Positions 52,601-61,193 of a stretch of DNA of 64,000 bases are shown here, in pieces (position 1 is the stretch's first letter; every line of letters begins with the position of its first letter). Source of the DNA: a virus. Below the pieces are notes generated by a model. The model did no database searches. It was given only the letters and a program-made list of their open reading frames with translations, and was not told the DNA's origin. The stretch covers positions 43,018-107,017 of IMG/VR virus record IMGVR_UViG_3300031857_000054. The stretch is one strand, 5' to 3'. A program made the translations under genes and the position numbers.

Positions 52601-54186
52601 ACTATCTTCAGTTTGGTGTAGTTGTAGCACAACAAGAAAGTCTAAGAGAACTTACCAGTTTAGCTGATTTTAACACAGCCAACTACAGAACTACTTTCCA
52701 AAGTGTAGAATTGTTGGACAAACAAAGCACATTGAAGAGTGCATTTAATGGAGAGGCAATTGACTTTATGTTTAAAGACTCTGCCTTGGCACAGTTTAAC
52801 GTAGGTTCTTTCACTTTAGATTTGATGAGTGAGACTTTTCCTCTTTCTGACTCTAAAGAAGTACATGCTCAATTGAATAAGATGCTTGAGTTCTCCGAGT
52901 TAGTTTCTGAGGACGAAAGAAGAGAAGCAATTACTCAGTACAAAAACAACCTACTGTACACTCACGTGGCTATGAATGCTAAGAATGAAAATGGTTCTTT
53001 GCTTGAGTACTACAGAGGGAAAGATGGATTGTTTGTTAAAAACATTGAGAACAACATGGCTCAACGTTTTGAAAAATTAGCTTCAAATCCCGATCTAAGA
53101 GGAAACTTCCTATTCAATAACTTATACATAGAAGACGATAACATCTTTGACAGAGAGTTTAGTTTCCATTTAAGAAACATTGAAAGTGTTGAGTATGGTA
53201 AACAGTACAGAGAAGCATTCCTAGAAGGGCTTAATCACGCTGATGCAGAGGTTAGAAGTTTCTTTAAAGACCTAGCATTGGGTTCTTTTATGCAGAACGG
53301 AGCTCACTATAGAAGTAGGGATGTATCTTCAGTAGTTCCCTTTGAGGCTTACGTAGAATACACTGCAACAGCCTATAACGAGCTAATAGACATGAAGGAC
53401 AACAATCCTGAAATGTTTAGCAAGTACTTAAGTCTAGTTGGATTTGCTACTGTGTTATCCAGAGCCAACGGTTCTAGACCTCTAATTGCCCTTCCGTCTT
53501 ATCTTTCTCAGTATCATAAAGAAGCCATTGATGCATTCTATCAATTGACTCCCGAGTTAGTAGAAAAAGTAACTGCACTAGAGAATGCAGTTTTAGGAAA
53601 AGAAGTAAGCCCAGTTACAAAACTAGAAGGACAGATGACATATTCCTATGGTAATGAAAAACGTCCTGATGTTACTGCTACTACTACTTTTGATGCAATT
53701 CTTAGTGGAGAAAGAACTGCTACGACTCGTTTTGAAAAGGACGGTAAATTAGACTATTGGAAAAGTGCTAAAGTAGGAGATATTATTACTTGGAAATCAG
53801 GGGATGGTCGTACTGTAGATGTAGAAGTAACTAAAGCATTACATCCTTTAGTTGGTTCTGGAAAGACTCCAGAGATATGGTCTAAGTTAGAGGGATGGTC
53901 AATAGGTCGTTTTAATACAAAGGTAAGACCTCTGATAAATCAAGCATATCAGATTGAGTTTAAATTAGTTAAGAGTGTAGATGTTACCAATACAAATAGT
54001 TTAAACCAAGATATGTTTGGTCCAGCAGAAACTCCTACTGATGTAGTGCCTCCTCAGAATCCTACTCTTCCTACTACTGATAAAGGTCCAGTTAATCTTA
54101 AGAACAAGTTAAACCCAGGTCAACCTGGCAATGACGAAGGAAACTTAGATGGCTTGGGCTTTGAAGAGGTCAGCTGTGATGTATAA
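46690..54186 (+). CDS. Virion RNA polymerase (crAss-like, DxDxD) with C-terminal ASCH-like domain
   Basis: This 2498-residue protein is likely the single-chain, two-barrel RNA polymerase carried in crAss-like virions and injected to transcribe early genes. The metal-binding motif DYDID lies at 1534-1538 within KSGGDYDIDKLTFFE, preceded by VRIPVQGFQSMEHV (about 1497-1510), the block that precedes the motif in relatives. This matches the phage phi14:2 polymerase, related to eukaryotic RNA-dependent polymerases such as QDE-1. Helical charged segments around 1560-1690 may be an insertion. Residues about 2320-2425 form an ASCH-like domain: FDAILSGERTATTRFEKDG, then VGDIITWKSGDGR. The gene directly follows the nuclease-like giant and ends where the 54187 promoter begins. 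Confidence 0.85.
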   Translation: MNACSIKGTPYEEEYRQFMSEGRMIFAWNKNNEQPLDKIKVGNEVVENPLYTELMAHPITQGNRTEALKIIAETFQSDFTSKYTPGDNGQFSLVQVIDYLQQKQKRIEDALAQKIQSVNVTTSKSINFYEAQINGTPTEIHFSDAEGQEIFETFEYMLGEYGSWAEVQQQLLSHKNNLISKIDPNNATSIDIKQLKALVEISENFELFRDWYEDQEGVVGIEELEAELGESQDWKTKEKSQKERASKRILALVTSLPSYRKASVGEYNFAEERPYKSDEKVIIQGTLLGLPKSGDFQKNWNLLSTALSGITDYTKQYDEIAILAKTHPQFNNLLKKIPNPRVANSTKTIKQIMFAMGLKRIFSNPETIAVSLDVSKKGNSVFVTQQIKGFRNIKNLFNQLDKNYFAYNKDYAMVGDTGTEFNVDKFVSDFSNLFSNDVAKAALMMKDVKKKKELIKGLFTGPNKSYYINEFTKLLNALGVGLSNKEYLLPSNIGTTTEMYAEYFASFSNIFAKLRLTAQINSELLKNSRPTISIKGPLAYIANADAAVFPDGKNPSEDVKAAAQQLVSDRKTPFKIEGVFGFLQKKQSELTRLVEYISSYDIELRPSSYLTAEDKKKFIRGPWFYLTQNTKAVNEASNYEELITTPGFERFDYRKNPDILGSVWLTRLFGLPKTVREIESRPLNSYKKQEKFGLPVNLEIRDFNGIEFKNMGEKVGKTTTNLHPGDKVMQDFMSFFQSTEMENIRFGDKSSSFSIYFSNPVLGEKIYVPISTSRLEGKPDGDAEISAKQQFLDTMTGYLQSEFTRVLDLISNPQSANTTYQKYGKNLFIFGEILPDIADKVKNAETREQLVSLYELAVQSLPAALDNYFKKEASNLVRTMVKTMSLPIDRQSRPTDERTRLLSTVASLNKLKFVNSQLLPKGYDLKVTANNLQYLAELYIKNGFINNVEFMKFFVGDLANFNKTDKDAREVFKRIPFTSSPGTPPYWDSALQEFFKEDANQDSLSRIYTGTSHAFSPIVRTVVYNDILTFEADEFEKYKEVYNSGLWDSLSENERYEYDAYVNKSDEEANAQGVVTLDFYRNYLISIEGWSDAQEKSFNDQVRIAQITQDLKNNPANAQDLIEERRGLIEKTGNVPFPPLKLGHYGPIVEDPKLNALHKYSLVPLIPSAIIGKQLEKQLELMYQNRVDYYTFKSGSKMANYGEMLDFYKVAEDADGNQMKVMNDALSDRNVTSIHLHNLRQQQYQAPKFKGESTLSTQMMKLVFGDFYEFGELSTDFTEPTRQYVSSLYDRFKTSLNDLVKFEQVRLERKLGVTRNAEGKIENINQLQLANYLAKEFEKKEVSESLRKYIQVDDKGNFKYPLDAINDRSQIESMLLNLINSKVISQKIFGESYIQIAGSGFEASRFAKPTKEQLEKYGANDLQFYRVDPVTGETLPMEVRVGFNPEKHSGLLKLMYKEKPVGTLENLNEILKSDNPLALKFKEKYKEQLTMVGVRIPVQGFQSMEHVIVKEFLPESAGAIMILPAQIVVKSGGDYDIDKLTFFETAYDENGNVIDKAFDLKDYESKLAEQRELKKEKQRLLGILKVIKDEMNENEAYAQREDLKKELKKLDAEVKKSLKNLNGLLNREEFTKEDKEKGLDELSESKYALMRAVADLRSFDGKNDTKALNVMSALRKDLAEVNKKINQVDDYKKGITNNLVQTLKEVLSIGELYDHLVVPNNNNILTQYTGKSRPISTTQVFNPMTSWRIYAENILSKDALGIDAKINTMQKEFQRANLKFNSKLLNAYYFPSNKDAEGNIQLGGKKDQAGNRISKILSEFINGHVDIAKEDWIILLGMNQETSPLAHAMILAGTPVKTVIDFIKSKPIQLILELSNRPVINQKLDKAYFSKNSAIVSLIKSIAYEITDPDISKELQLIAKNQTDNRVKGKKALGQYIETLLSNPKINKYLTNFNPEVTLVPEETALRDLAYYLQFGVVVAQQESLRELTSLADFNTANYRTTFQSVELLDKQSTLKSAFNGEAIDFMFKDSALAQFNVGSFTLDLMSETFPLSDSKEVHAQLNKMLEFSELVSEDERREAITQYKNNLLYTHVAMNAKNENGSLLEYYRGKDGLFVKNIENNMAQRFEKLASNPDLRGNFLFNNLYIEDDNIFDREFSFHLRNIESVEYGKQYREAFLEGLNHADAEVRSFFKDLALGSFMQNGAHYRSRDVSSVVPFEAYVEYTATAYNELIDMKDNNPEMFSKYLSLVGFATVLSRANGSRPLIALPSYLSQYHKEAIDAFYQLTPELVEKVTALENAVLGKEVSPVTKLEGQMTYSYGNEKRPDVTATTTFDAILSGERTATTRFEKDGKLDYWKSAKVGDIITWKSGDGRTVDVEVTKALHPLVGSGKTPEIWSKLEGWSIGRFNTKVRPLINQAYQIEFKLVKSVDVTNTNSLNQDMFGPAETPTDVVPPQNPTLPTTDKGPVNLKNKLNPGQPGNDEGNLDGLGFEEVSCDV

Positions 54187-54216
54187 TTGCATTCGTTTAA
54201 AAATCTATTAAATTTG
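54187..54216 (+). promoter_or_regulatory. Promoter directly before the zincin giant gene
   Basis: TTG (54187-54189), starting one base after the polymerase stop codon, lies 19 bases before TAAATTTG (54209-54216). The expected transcription start is about 54220-54222, at the ATG of the next gene (54221), so the transcript would have almost no leader. Confidence 0.65.
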
Positions 54217-54220
54217 TATA

Positions 54221-57200
54221 ATGTCTTGTATTGCTAAAATAAAATCACCTGTAAGTGGTAAGTCTATAAATAGTCCTGCGTACTATCAACTAACTTCTTT
54301 CTTTTCTCAAGCAGAGGGAAAGAAGGTATATGAGGCTATGACCACAGATACCTTCAAGGCCAACTTTGGCTTTGATTGGACTAAACCACATATCGGTGCT
54401 AGCACACGGGTAAACTACGCAGGTGAGCCTAAGATTCGTGAGATTAACCAACACCTTAAGTTGGGGATGTCCGAAGAAGAACTACAAGCAGCAGAACAGA
54501 TTGAAGAGATTGGAGTACTTGGTTATTTGGGAGAAACGTTTAGTTCTCCTAAAGCACTTGAGAACATAGGACTAGAGATTCAGTTAAATCCTAAGTTTGA
54601 CATGATTAACTATGAAGTCATTTCTGTAGGAAACAGATTCCAGTTGTCAGTTAAACCTAAAGTAGGAGAGAAAAAACAGTATCCAATAAGTAGAGAGATT
54701 CTTGAGAAGTTTAAGTTTCCTCAGTTTGTTATTGACTCAGTACAGGATTTTAACAACGCAACATTTAAAGAGTTAATAGATAACCTAGCTAGTAACTCAG
54801 AGTTAGAACCTTTCCAACAAGAGATACTTAAGAAGCTGTCTCCCTTGATGTCAAAGAATCCTACACTGAAGTTAGCGTTGTTTGATGACCTCAATGTAAC
54901 TGACGAGTATCAGCGTTCGTTCTACGACCCCAAGACAAACACAGTATACATTGCAAAATCAACTTACACTCCTACTGATAATAAGTTCTTGGCTAGAGAG
55001 ATTATCCACGAAGCAGTACATGCTTTTACAATCTCTATCCTAAATAATCCAAGAAACGCACAAGAGGTACAGTTTGTACAGGAGATGGAACAGTACTTTC
55101 AAAAGTACAGAAACATGAATCCTGAGTTACAAAGCTACTATGGTCTTAAGAACGTAGAGGAGTTTGTATCTGAGTTCCTGTCTAATCCTTACTTCAGAGA
55201 GCAACTACAAGTAGCAGAGGCGCAAAAAGAGGCATCTGCAGGAATCATAGAACGGATGTGGAATAGCATCAAAGGATTCCTTAACAGATACATCTTTGGA
55301 GACATGGGTTCTACCATGTTTGACCAAGTGCAGGAAACCCTAGATGACTACTTTGATTACTTGATGACACTACAGGATTATCCAGAAAGTCCAGCAGAAC
55401 ATCAAGTTAGGTTTAGTCAGCCTTTTCAGAACAGAGAACAGAAGCCAACAATCTATAGTAAGTTAACTGACTTCTACGAATACATTGATAGTAACGTAGA
55501 TAGTACAATTTGGAATCAGTTGAGTCAGAACCTTACTGACATTGGTGGTAAAGAAACAATTGAACTGAGAGCAATCAGTCGTCTTCAAGATACCTTTGGT
55601 AAAATCTCTACATCGGATATTACAGGAAGTTTAATTGCGTCTGGACAGTTTGCAGTTGAGTTAAGACAGTTTACAGCTAAGTTAGAAGAGGATTTAGAAA
55701 TCTTAACTAGAGCTACGTCATACTATAGGCCTGATGTACTCCTTAAGAAGTACAATAGTGCTATTGCAATTGCACAGAGTATTAGAGAACAGATTGAGGG
55801 CTTCCAAAATAACCTAGTAGACCAATTAACTTTTGCTACTTTCTCAGACTACGAAGCTAAGCAACTTAGAGACGTAGCTCAGAAACGATTAGATCTACAG
55901 AAAGAAGTAGCAAATATCGAAGACTATCGGAAGATTATTGAGGATGAGTTAAAAAAATCTAAAGCAGCTGTAGATGCAATTGAAGATAGAGCTAGGCGTG
56001 CCATGCTTGATCCAGTAGCAGAAGTAGCTTCTCGTTTATTTATTAAGATTGCTGAGGACATGAAGAGTCCTGAGCATCCTCTTAGAAAAGAGTTAGCAGA
56101 ATTGCTAGAGAAAAAAGCATACTACGAAAAGGTTGGTAATAAGAAACTACTACTTGACGTTGATAAACAAATCGTAGATGTAAAAAAAGCACTAGCATTT
56201 GCACCTACTCCTGAAAACATTAGAGCCTTATTAAACTCTTCTATGGACCAAGCAATGGCCAATGAAAACATGTTTACTAGGTATCTAAATGTAGGTGGTT
56301 TTTCAGGTGTACCTATTGTAGACATTGTAAATGCTTTTATAAATGCGCATACCACAGATGCAACTAACGATAACTTAGAAAAAGATGCTAAGATTAGAGA
56401 GATAGAAGAACGTATAGCTGCAAGAAATCGTAAGAAAGGGATTGGTAGGAATGTTCTGCAAAGTGTAAAAGGACAATTTACTGTTAAAACTTCTAGCCTT
56501 AAGGACAAGTTTGAAGGATTCTTTAGAGTAGTTCCTATAAAGTATTATGATAAGAAAGGCAATGTCAAAATAGTTACTCAGAAAGTATACAACACTCCTA
56601 TGAAGGAGGCTGAGTTTCAAAATGACTTAGGAGATTTGCAACATGCTTTGTATAAAGCACGTAGAACTGGAGAAGTTGATAAGATTGAAGCAGCTGAAAA
56701 AGCGTTAAAAACATTTTTAGATGACTACTCACAGACTCAGTTTACAAATGACTACTATGAGGCAGAGAAATTATTAAGTGATGATGCTAGAGAAGCACGT
56801 CAAGAGTTACTTAATGAGATAGAAAATTATAGTAGTGTCTTTGGGGATGAGGATTTGGATGTACTTAGGACTAACTCTGTTAGAGGTTCTAAGTCAGAGA
56901 ACGATCCTACCATGCGAGAAATAAGAGCAGCTAAGCGTAGGGCTTATGTGAGATTAGGTTCTATCTATAACGAAGATGGTACTGAAAAACCTATTGGAAG
57001 TAAAGAACGTGATATAGCTGAGTCTATTATTGCTTACAACAAAGCACGTAAGGAGTTAGATGTTGTTGAATTTGTTATTGGAGAAGAGACTCTAAACAAA
57101 TTTAATCAGATTAAAGACCAATTTGTTAGAAGGATATCTGAACTTAAATCTCAGGTTAGCAGTTTACAAGATACACTAGATGCTGCTATAATCGCTAACG

Positions 57201-60200
57201 ACTTATCTCAGGCTGAAGCAATTCAGAGTCTTATATTTAACAAAAAACTAGAGTTAGAAGCTGAAATTAAAAAGCAATCAGACTGGCTTGATGCAAATAG
57301 CAGAGTTGAGATTTTACCTGAGTTCTTTGAAAAGCAGCAAAACTTAAGTGACCAGATTAAAAACATCCTTCTTAAGTACGGAGAGAATCCAGAAGTTACT
57401 GAGAAGTATCAAAGATTATTTAGCGCAGTTAAAGGTTTCAGAGACCAAGACGGGACTATACAAGGTAGTCTAGTTGCAGAAGGACTGACTAAGACTATCA
57501 AGGATATTGAACAGTCTATTGAGGATTTAAAGAAACAGATTAAGAAAGACAGTAACATATCTGATGCAGATCAAAATGCTTTAAAGGCTTTGTTTAGTGA
57601 ACTCTATAATCTGCAGTCAAAAGTAAATACTCCGTACTACACAGAGACAGTAGAGACAATTAAACATAAACTAGAGGCAGATTTAACTGGTGAACAGAAG
57701 ACAGACATATTCAACCAGGCTAATAAAGAAGCTGATGCATTTATGTCTAATGGAAACTTACTTACTTTAAATCAACTTAGGTTGTTAAGTAGTGAGAACT
57801 TTCAACCTGATGAATACTTTGTAGGTAGAAACGCAGAAGACTTTGAAACCCAAGAAAGTGATAAAGAAGCAATAGTGTCTATGTTCAAGGAGATACTTGT
57901 TAGAAAGTATTTGAATGAACAATTAAGAGAAACAGATTGGTATAAGAATAACCACGTTGCTATTACCTACGAGGTTAAGACAGGAAACATGCTTGTGTTT
58001 CCTGACGGTTCGTCTAGGCCAGAGATGAGAGAGGTTACAGAGATGCGACCTATTTACATTTGGAGAAAGACTATCCCCAACAACCAGAAGTATATTAAAA
58101 GAGATAGCCCTAGCTTCGACTGGGCTACTCCTAGAATACGTACCGAGTATAAAAATCCTAACTATAAATTCTTAGGACAAGCACGCCCCCGTACTGATGC
58201 TAAAGACAACAAGTATGTTAACGAAGAGTACACTAAACTAAGTGACGAAGAAAAAGGTATCATGAATGATATCCTTGCAATCTATGAAGATGACCAGCGC
58301 TCTATGCCAGTGTCTCAGAGATTGAAAGGGTATGTAATGCCTAACGTATCTAAAGAAAGTAAAGAAGAGACAGTTGATTACTTCAGACCTTTATATAAAT
58401 TGTATAGCGCCATTAAGTCTTTAAAGGTAGCATTCAAAGAAAACGTTGTAGGGCAAGGAGATGAAGAAATAGAAGTAGACATTAGAGAAGCCCAAAAGAA
58501 AATTAGTAGAAAGACTAATGTACGTTTGATTAAGACAAGGTTCAAAGAGCCACTATCTGAGGGAGCATCTACTGATAATATCTTAGGTGCATTGCATGCA
58601 TACTCAATGTATGCTGCTGAGTTCAAAGGATTACAGAAAGCATTACCTACAGTTTTTGCTATTAGAGATACTTACGCTGCTAAAGGAAAAGAAGCCCGCG
58701 CAAAAAATCCTCAAGACGCTGCAACTGTTTGGCAGAAATTTAAAAGATCTTCTGGCAAGTTAGTAGACTCAGTAGTAGGAGCAGACGAAAGTCAGAAAGA
58801 ACTTATCCTTACTCAGATAGATGACCAGATTGCTAGATTTTTCTATGGTGCTTCTCTCAAAACAGGAAACAATGCAGTAAGTAGAGTGATTGATCGTTTG
58901 GTTAACCACATGACTAATACATTCCAAAAGTATGTGTTAAAGTGGAATCCTATGCGTGTAGTTAAAAACATAACTAGTAACATACTTAATGCCGTAGGAA
59001 ACACTTCTAAGTTTGGTTTAAGTAAAAAAGATATGTTGGCAGGTGTAGCAAAAGCTGCTTACCATAGAGCTGAGATTATAGGACTAGAGCAAGGCATGAC
59101 TAAAATGACTCCTTACGTTGCCAAGTTAATCTATTTTCGAGCCATCCCTCTTGCTGACCCTACTGATTTATACCGTACAATTAACTCAGGATTTGTAACA
59201 CGCTACTTAAACGGAGATAACTATAATGCTCAAATCTTTTCTTCTAATGAGGCTATATCTACAATGGGTATCTATGAAGCGTTTATGGCAAAGACGTATG
59301 TACCATTTGAAGGTCCTAACGCAGCGCCTGGAACAAAGATTAAACTTCAAGATGCTTATGACTATATAGACGGTAAGTTAGTTCCTAAGGAAGGAGTATT
59401 TGGAATTAATCGCAGTAAACTGAATGAGTTAGTTGCTGAACGAAATGACTTTATTATTTCATACTTGCAAACTAATGGAGTTGACAACTACGACAAACTT
59501 TCTACAGTAAAAAAGGTTGAGTTAGGAAAACAACTTGCAGCTAAGTTTGACACTAGAATTAAAGCTGAAGAAGCATTTATCTCTAGTAGAGTTGACAAGT
59601 TAAAAGAAGTAGAACGTGAGATGAGAGATAAAATTTTCCAACTTTATACTGCAACTCAAGGTAACTACACGAGACGTGGTAGGTCCTACTACCAAAGTGT
59701 AGTGTGGTTAAAAGCACTCATGTCGATGAAAGCTTGGTTATTCCCACAAGCAAGCAATATGTATGGTGGTAAAAAGTTTTCTATAACTACAGGTAGAATG
59801 GATCAGGGTATGTACTCTACATTCTTAGGTGCTGTTCGTAGAAAAGCTTTGGGGGTAAGAAGGCAAGGTATGAGTTTGGCTATGGACTATCAGTTTACTG
59901 AAAGAGAAAAGGAAGCTACTCAACGTGTAGGTTGGAACATGGCCAATGCAAGTGTAATGTACTTACTAAGTTACTATATAGTAAACTCAGCTATGCAGGC
60001 TCTTAGAGGAGCAGGTGAAGATGACGATTACAGTGATTGGGCACAGTACTTGATTGCTCAATTAGCACTGGGTATGTTTGATGAAAACGCAGGTTCATTG
60101 AATCCAGTATTTGCACCAGCTATCCAATACAATAAATTTAAAACAGACCCACTTAAGAAACCTTATGAAGAGAAAGGAGTAGCAGGTAGAATCTTAAGTA

Positions 60201-61120
60201 TGGCTTATGTTGCAACATTTGGACAACAGATTGTAACTATAGATAAGATTTTAGATGGCTATGGTCTTTTAGGTGAAGCTGTTGCAAGTATTCCAGGACG
60301 TACTAAAAAGTGGTATGAACGTGGTGCAAGCTTAGGTGATGTTGGAGAAATATTTGATGAACCATACTACGAGATGAGTAGTGATGGCAGTGGATATAGA
60401 TTGGCGAACCCCGCTATACCTTTTAACACAGGCCGAAGTAAGTTTGCAGTAGGATTTAGTAAAGTTATTGGTATGGAAGTAGGTGTTAAGTCTATGGGTA
60501 ATACAGGTTATAGACTTGCACAACAAGTTAAGTTTACTCCTGTTCCTGGAGTTACTAATCCATATGGTAGACTTAACGAGATTAACAGTAGGATGGATGA
60601 TATTTGGGATAGGTGGAGACTTAAGAGTACTGAAGACATCAAAGCTATTGATGATGCCGTTACAAGTGAGACAGATCCAACAACAGGAAAAACAAAGATT
60701 GTAGTAGACGAACAAGCAATTAAAAACATCGGTGGTTTAACTACTATGTCTAAAGAAGACAGAGCAAAGTTTGTAGTAGAGTATGTGAAACTAGCTCAAG
60801 AAAAAGATGCTCTACTTGATCCAAAAACAGGCTATTCTTTCTTAAGGTCATACGAAGAAAACCTACGTGTGTCTCAACAGTTGGGTCAAAAAGAAGCTGC
60901 GCAGAGAGATAAGTTTCTGAAGAAAGTAACAGGATACAAGAAACCTAAATTTGAAATAGGTCCTAAAGGAAAAGAAGTGTTAAAAGAAGCAAGTCAATAC
61001 AGAAAAATGCTTAAGGAAGAGTTAAACAACAACACAAGTTACTATGACTCAATTTACAATGCTAGTCCTGAGGATAGGGAATTGATGGACGAGATAGATA
61101 GAAATCTACCACCTGAATAA
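54221..61120 (+). CDS. Giant virion protein with zincin metallopeptidase domain
   Basis: This 2299-residue protein has a zincin domain at about 200-340: REIIHEAVHAFT places HEAVH at 263-267, and NVEEFVSEFLSNP (about 308-320) supplies a likely third ligand Glu. Similar zincin domains occur in giant proteins of crAss-like phages. Most of the rest is coiled coil. The C-terminal third (about 1490-2000) has KWNPMRVVKNITSNILNAVG and hydrophobic helices such as ASVMYLLSYYIVNSAMQAL (about 1910-1930). This pattern recalls the large polyvalent or ejection proteins of phages. It may degrade host proteins or aid membrane passage. Its own promoter precedes the gene, so it can be expressed apart from the polymerase. 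Confidence 0.65.
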   Translation: MSCIAKIKSPVSGKSINSPAYYQLTSFFSQAEGKKVYEAMTTDTFKANFGFDWTKPHIGASTRVNYAGEPKIREINQHLKLGMSEEELQAAEQIEEIGVLGYLGETFSSPKALENIGLEIQLNPKFDMINYEVISVGNRFQLSVKPKVGEKKQYPISREILEKFKFPQFVIDSVQDFNNATFKELIDNLASNSELEPFQQEILKKLSPLMSKNPTLKLALFDDLNVTDEYQRSFYDPKTNTVYIAKSTYTPTDNKFLAREIIHEAVHAFTISILNNPRNAQEVQFVQEMEQYFQKYRNMNPELQSYYGLKNVEEFVSEFLSNPYFREQLQVAEAQKEASAGIIERMWNSIKGFLNRYIFGDMGSTMFDQVQETLDDYFDYLMTLQDYPESPAEHQVRFSQPFQNREQKPTIYSKLTDFYEYIDSNVDSTIWNQLSQNLTDIGGKETIELRAISRLQDTFGKISTSDITGSLIASGQFAVELRQFTAKLEEDLEILTRATSYYRPDVLLKKYNSAIAIAQSIREQIEGFQNNLVDQLTFATFSDYEAKQLRDVAQKRLDLQKEVANIEDYRKIIEDELKKSKAAVDAIEDRARRAMLDPVAEVASRLFIKIAEDMKSPEHPLRKELAELLEKKAYYEKVGNKKLLLDVDKQIVDVKKALAFAPTPENIRALLNSSMDQAMANENMFTRYLNVGGFSGVPIVDIVNAFINAHTTDATNDNLEKDAKIREIEERIAARNRKKGIGRNVLQSVKGQFTVKTSSLKDKFEGFFRVVPIKYYDKKGNVKIVTQKVYNTPMKEAEFQNDLGDLQHALYKARRTGEVDKIEAAEKALKTFLDDYSQTQFTNDYYEAEKLLSDDAREARQELLNEIENYSSVFGDEDLDVLRTNSVRGSKSENDPTMREIRAAKRRAYVRLGSIYNEDGTEKPIGSKERDIAESIIAYNKARKELDVVEFVIGEETLNKFNQIKDQFVRRISELKSQVSSLQDTLDAAIIANDLSQAEAIQSLIFNKKLELEAEIKKQSDWLDANSRVEILPEFFEKQQNLSDQIKNILLKYGENPEVTEKYQRLFSAVKGFRDQDGTIQGSLVAEGLTKTIKDIEQSIEDLKKQIKKDSNISDADQNALKALFSELYNLQSKVNTPYYTETVETIKHKLEADLTGEQKTDIFNQANKEADAFMSNGNLLTLNQLRLLSSENFQPDEYFVGRNAEDFETQESDKEAIVSMFKEILVRKYLNEQLRETDWYKNNHVAITYEVKTGNMLVFPDGSSRPEMREVTEMRPIYIWRKTIPNNQKYIKRDSPSFDWATPRIRTEYKNPNYKFLGQARPRTDAKDNKYVNEEYTKLSDEEKGIMNDILAIYEDDQRSMPVSQRLKGYVMPNVSKESKEETVDYFRPLYKLYSAIKSLKVAFKENVVGQGDEEIEVDIREAQKKISRKTNVRLIKTRFKEPLSEGASTDNILGALHAYSMYAAEFKGLQKALPTVFAIRDTYAAKGKEARAKNPQDAATVWQKFKRSSGKLVDSVVGADESQKELILTQIDDQIARFFYGASLKTGNNAVSRVIDRLVNHMTNTFQKYVLKWNPMRVVKNITSNILNAVGNTSKFGLSKKDMLAGVAKAAYHRAEIIGLEQGMTKMTPYVAKLIYFRAIPLADPTDLYRTINSGFVTRYLNGDNYNAQIFSSNEAISTMGIYEAFMAKTYVPFEGPNAAPGTKIKLQDAYDYIDGKLVPKEGVFGINRSKLNELVAERNDFIISYLQTNGVDNYDKLSTVKKVELGKQLAAKFDTRIKAEEAFISSRVDKLKEVEREMRDKIFQLYTATQGNYTRRGRSYYQSVVWLKALMSMKAWLFPQASNMYGGKKFSITTGRMDQGMYSTFLGAVRRKALGVRRQGMSLAMDYQFTEREKEATQRVGWNMANASVMYLLSYYIVNSAMQALRGAGEDDDYSDWAQYLIAQLALGMFDENAGSLNPVFAPAIQYNKFKTDPLKKPYEEKGVAGRILSMAYVATFGQQIVTIDKILDGYGLLGEAVASIPGRTKKWYERGASLGDVGEIFDEPYYEMSSDGSGYRLANPAIPFNTGRSKFAVGFSKVIGMEVGVKSMGNTGYRLAQQVKFTPVPGVTNPYGRLNEINSRMDDIWDRWRLKSTEDIKAIDDAVTSETDPTTGKTKIVVDEQAIKNIGGLTTMSKEDRAKFVVEYVKLAQEKDALLDPKTGYSFLRSYEENLRVSQQLGQKEAAQRDKFLKKVTGYKKPKFEIGPKGKEVLKEASQYRKMLKEELNNNTSYYDSIYNASPEDRELMDEIDRNLPPE

Positions 61121-61125
61121 ATGAC

Positions 61126-61155
61126 TTGACAAAACTAGAATTAAAAGTAACTTTG
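61126..61155 (+). promoter_or_regulatory. Promoter for the fibre-holin unit
   Basis: TTG (in TTGAC, 61126-61130) lies 19 bases before TAACTTTG (61148-61155). The leader to ATG 61194 is about 32 bases and includes a small GAGCC-ACAA-GGCT hairpin. It starts a new unit after the giant gene. Confidence 0.8.
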
Positions 61156-61193
61156 TAATACGAGCCACAAGGCTGGGATAAAACCGATATACT

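Noticed and set aside
61156-61193. Possible tRNA-like hairpin GAGCC...GGCT in the leader of the 61194 gene
   Set aside because: There is no cloverleaf, anticodon arm or T-loop. It is only a short hairpin.
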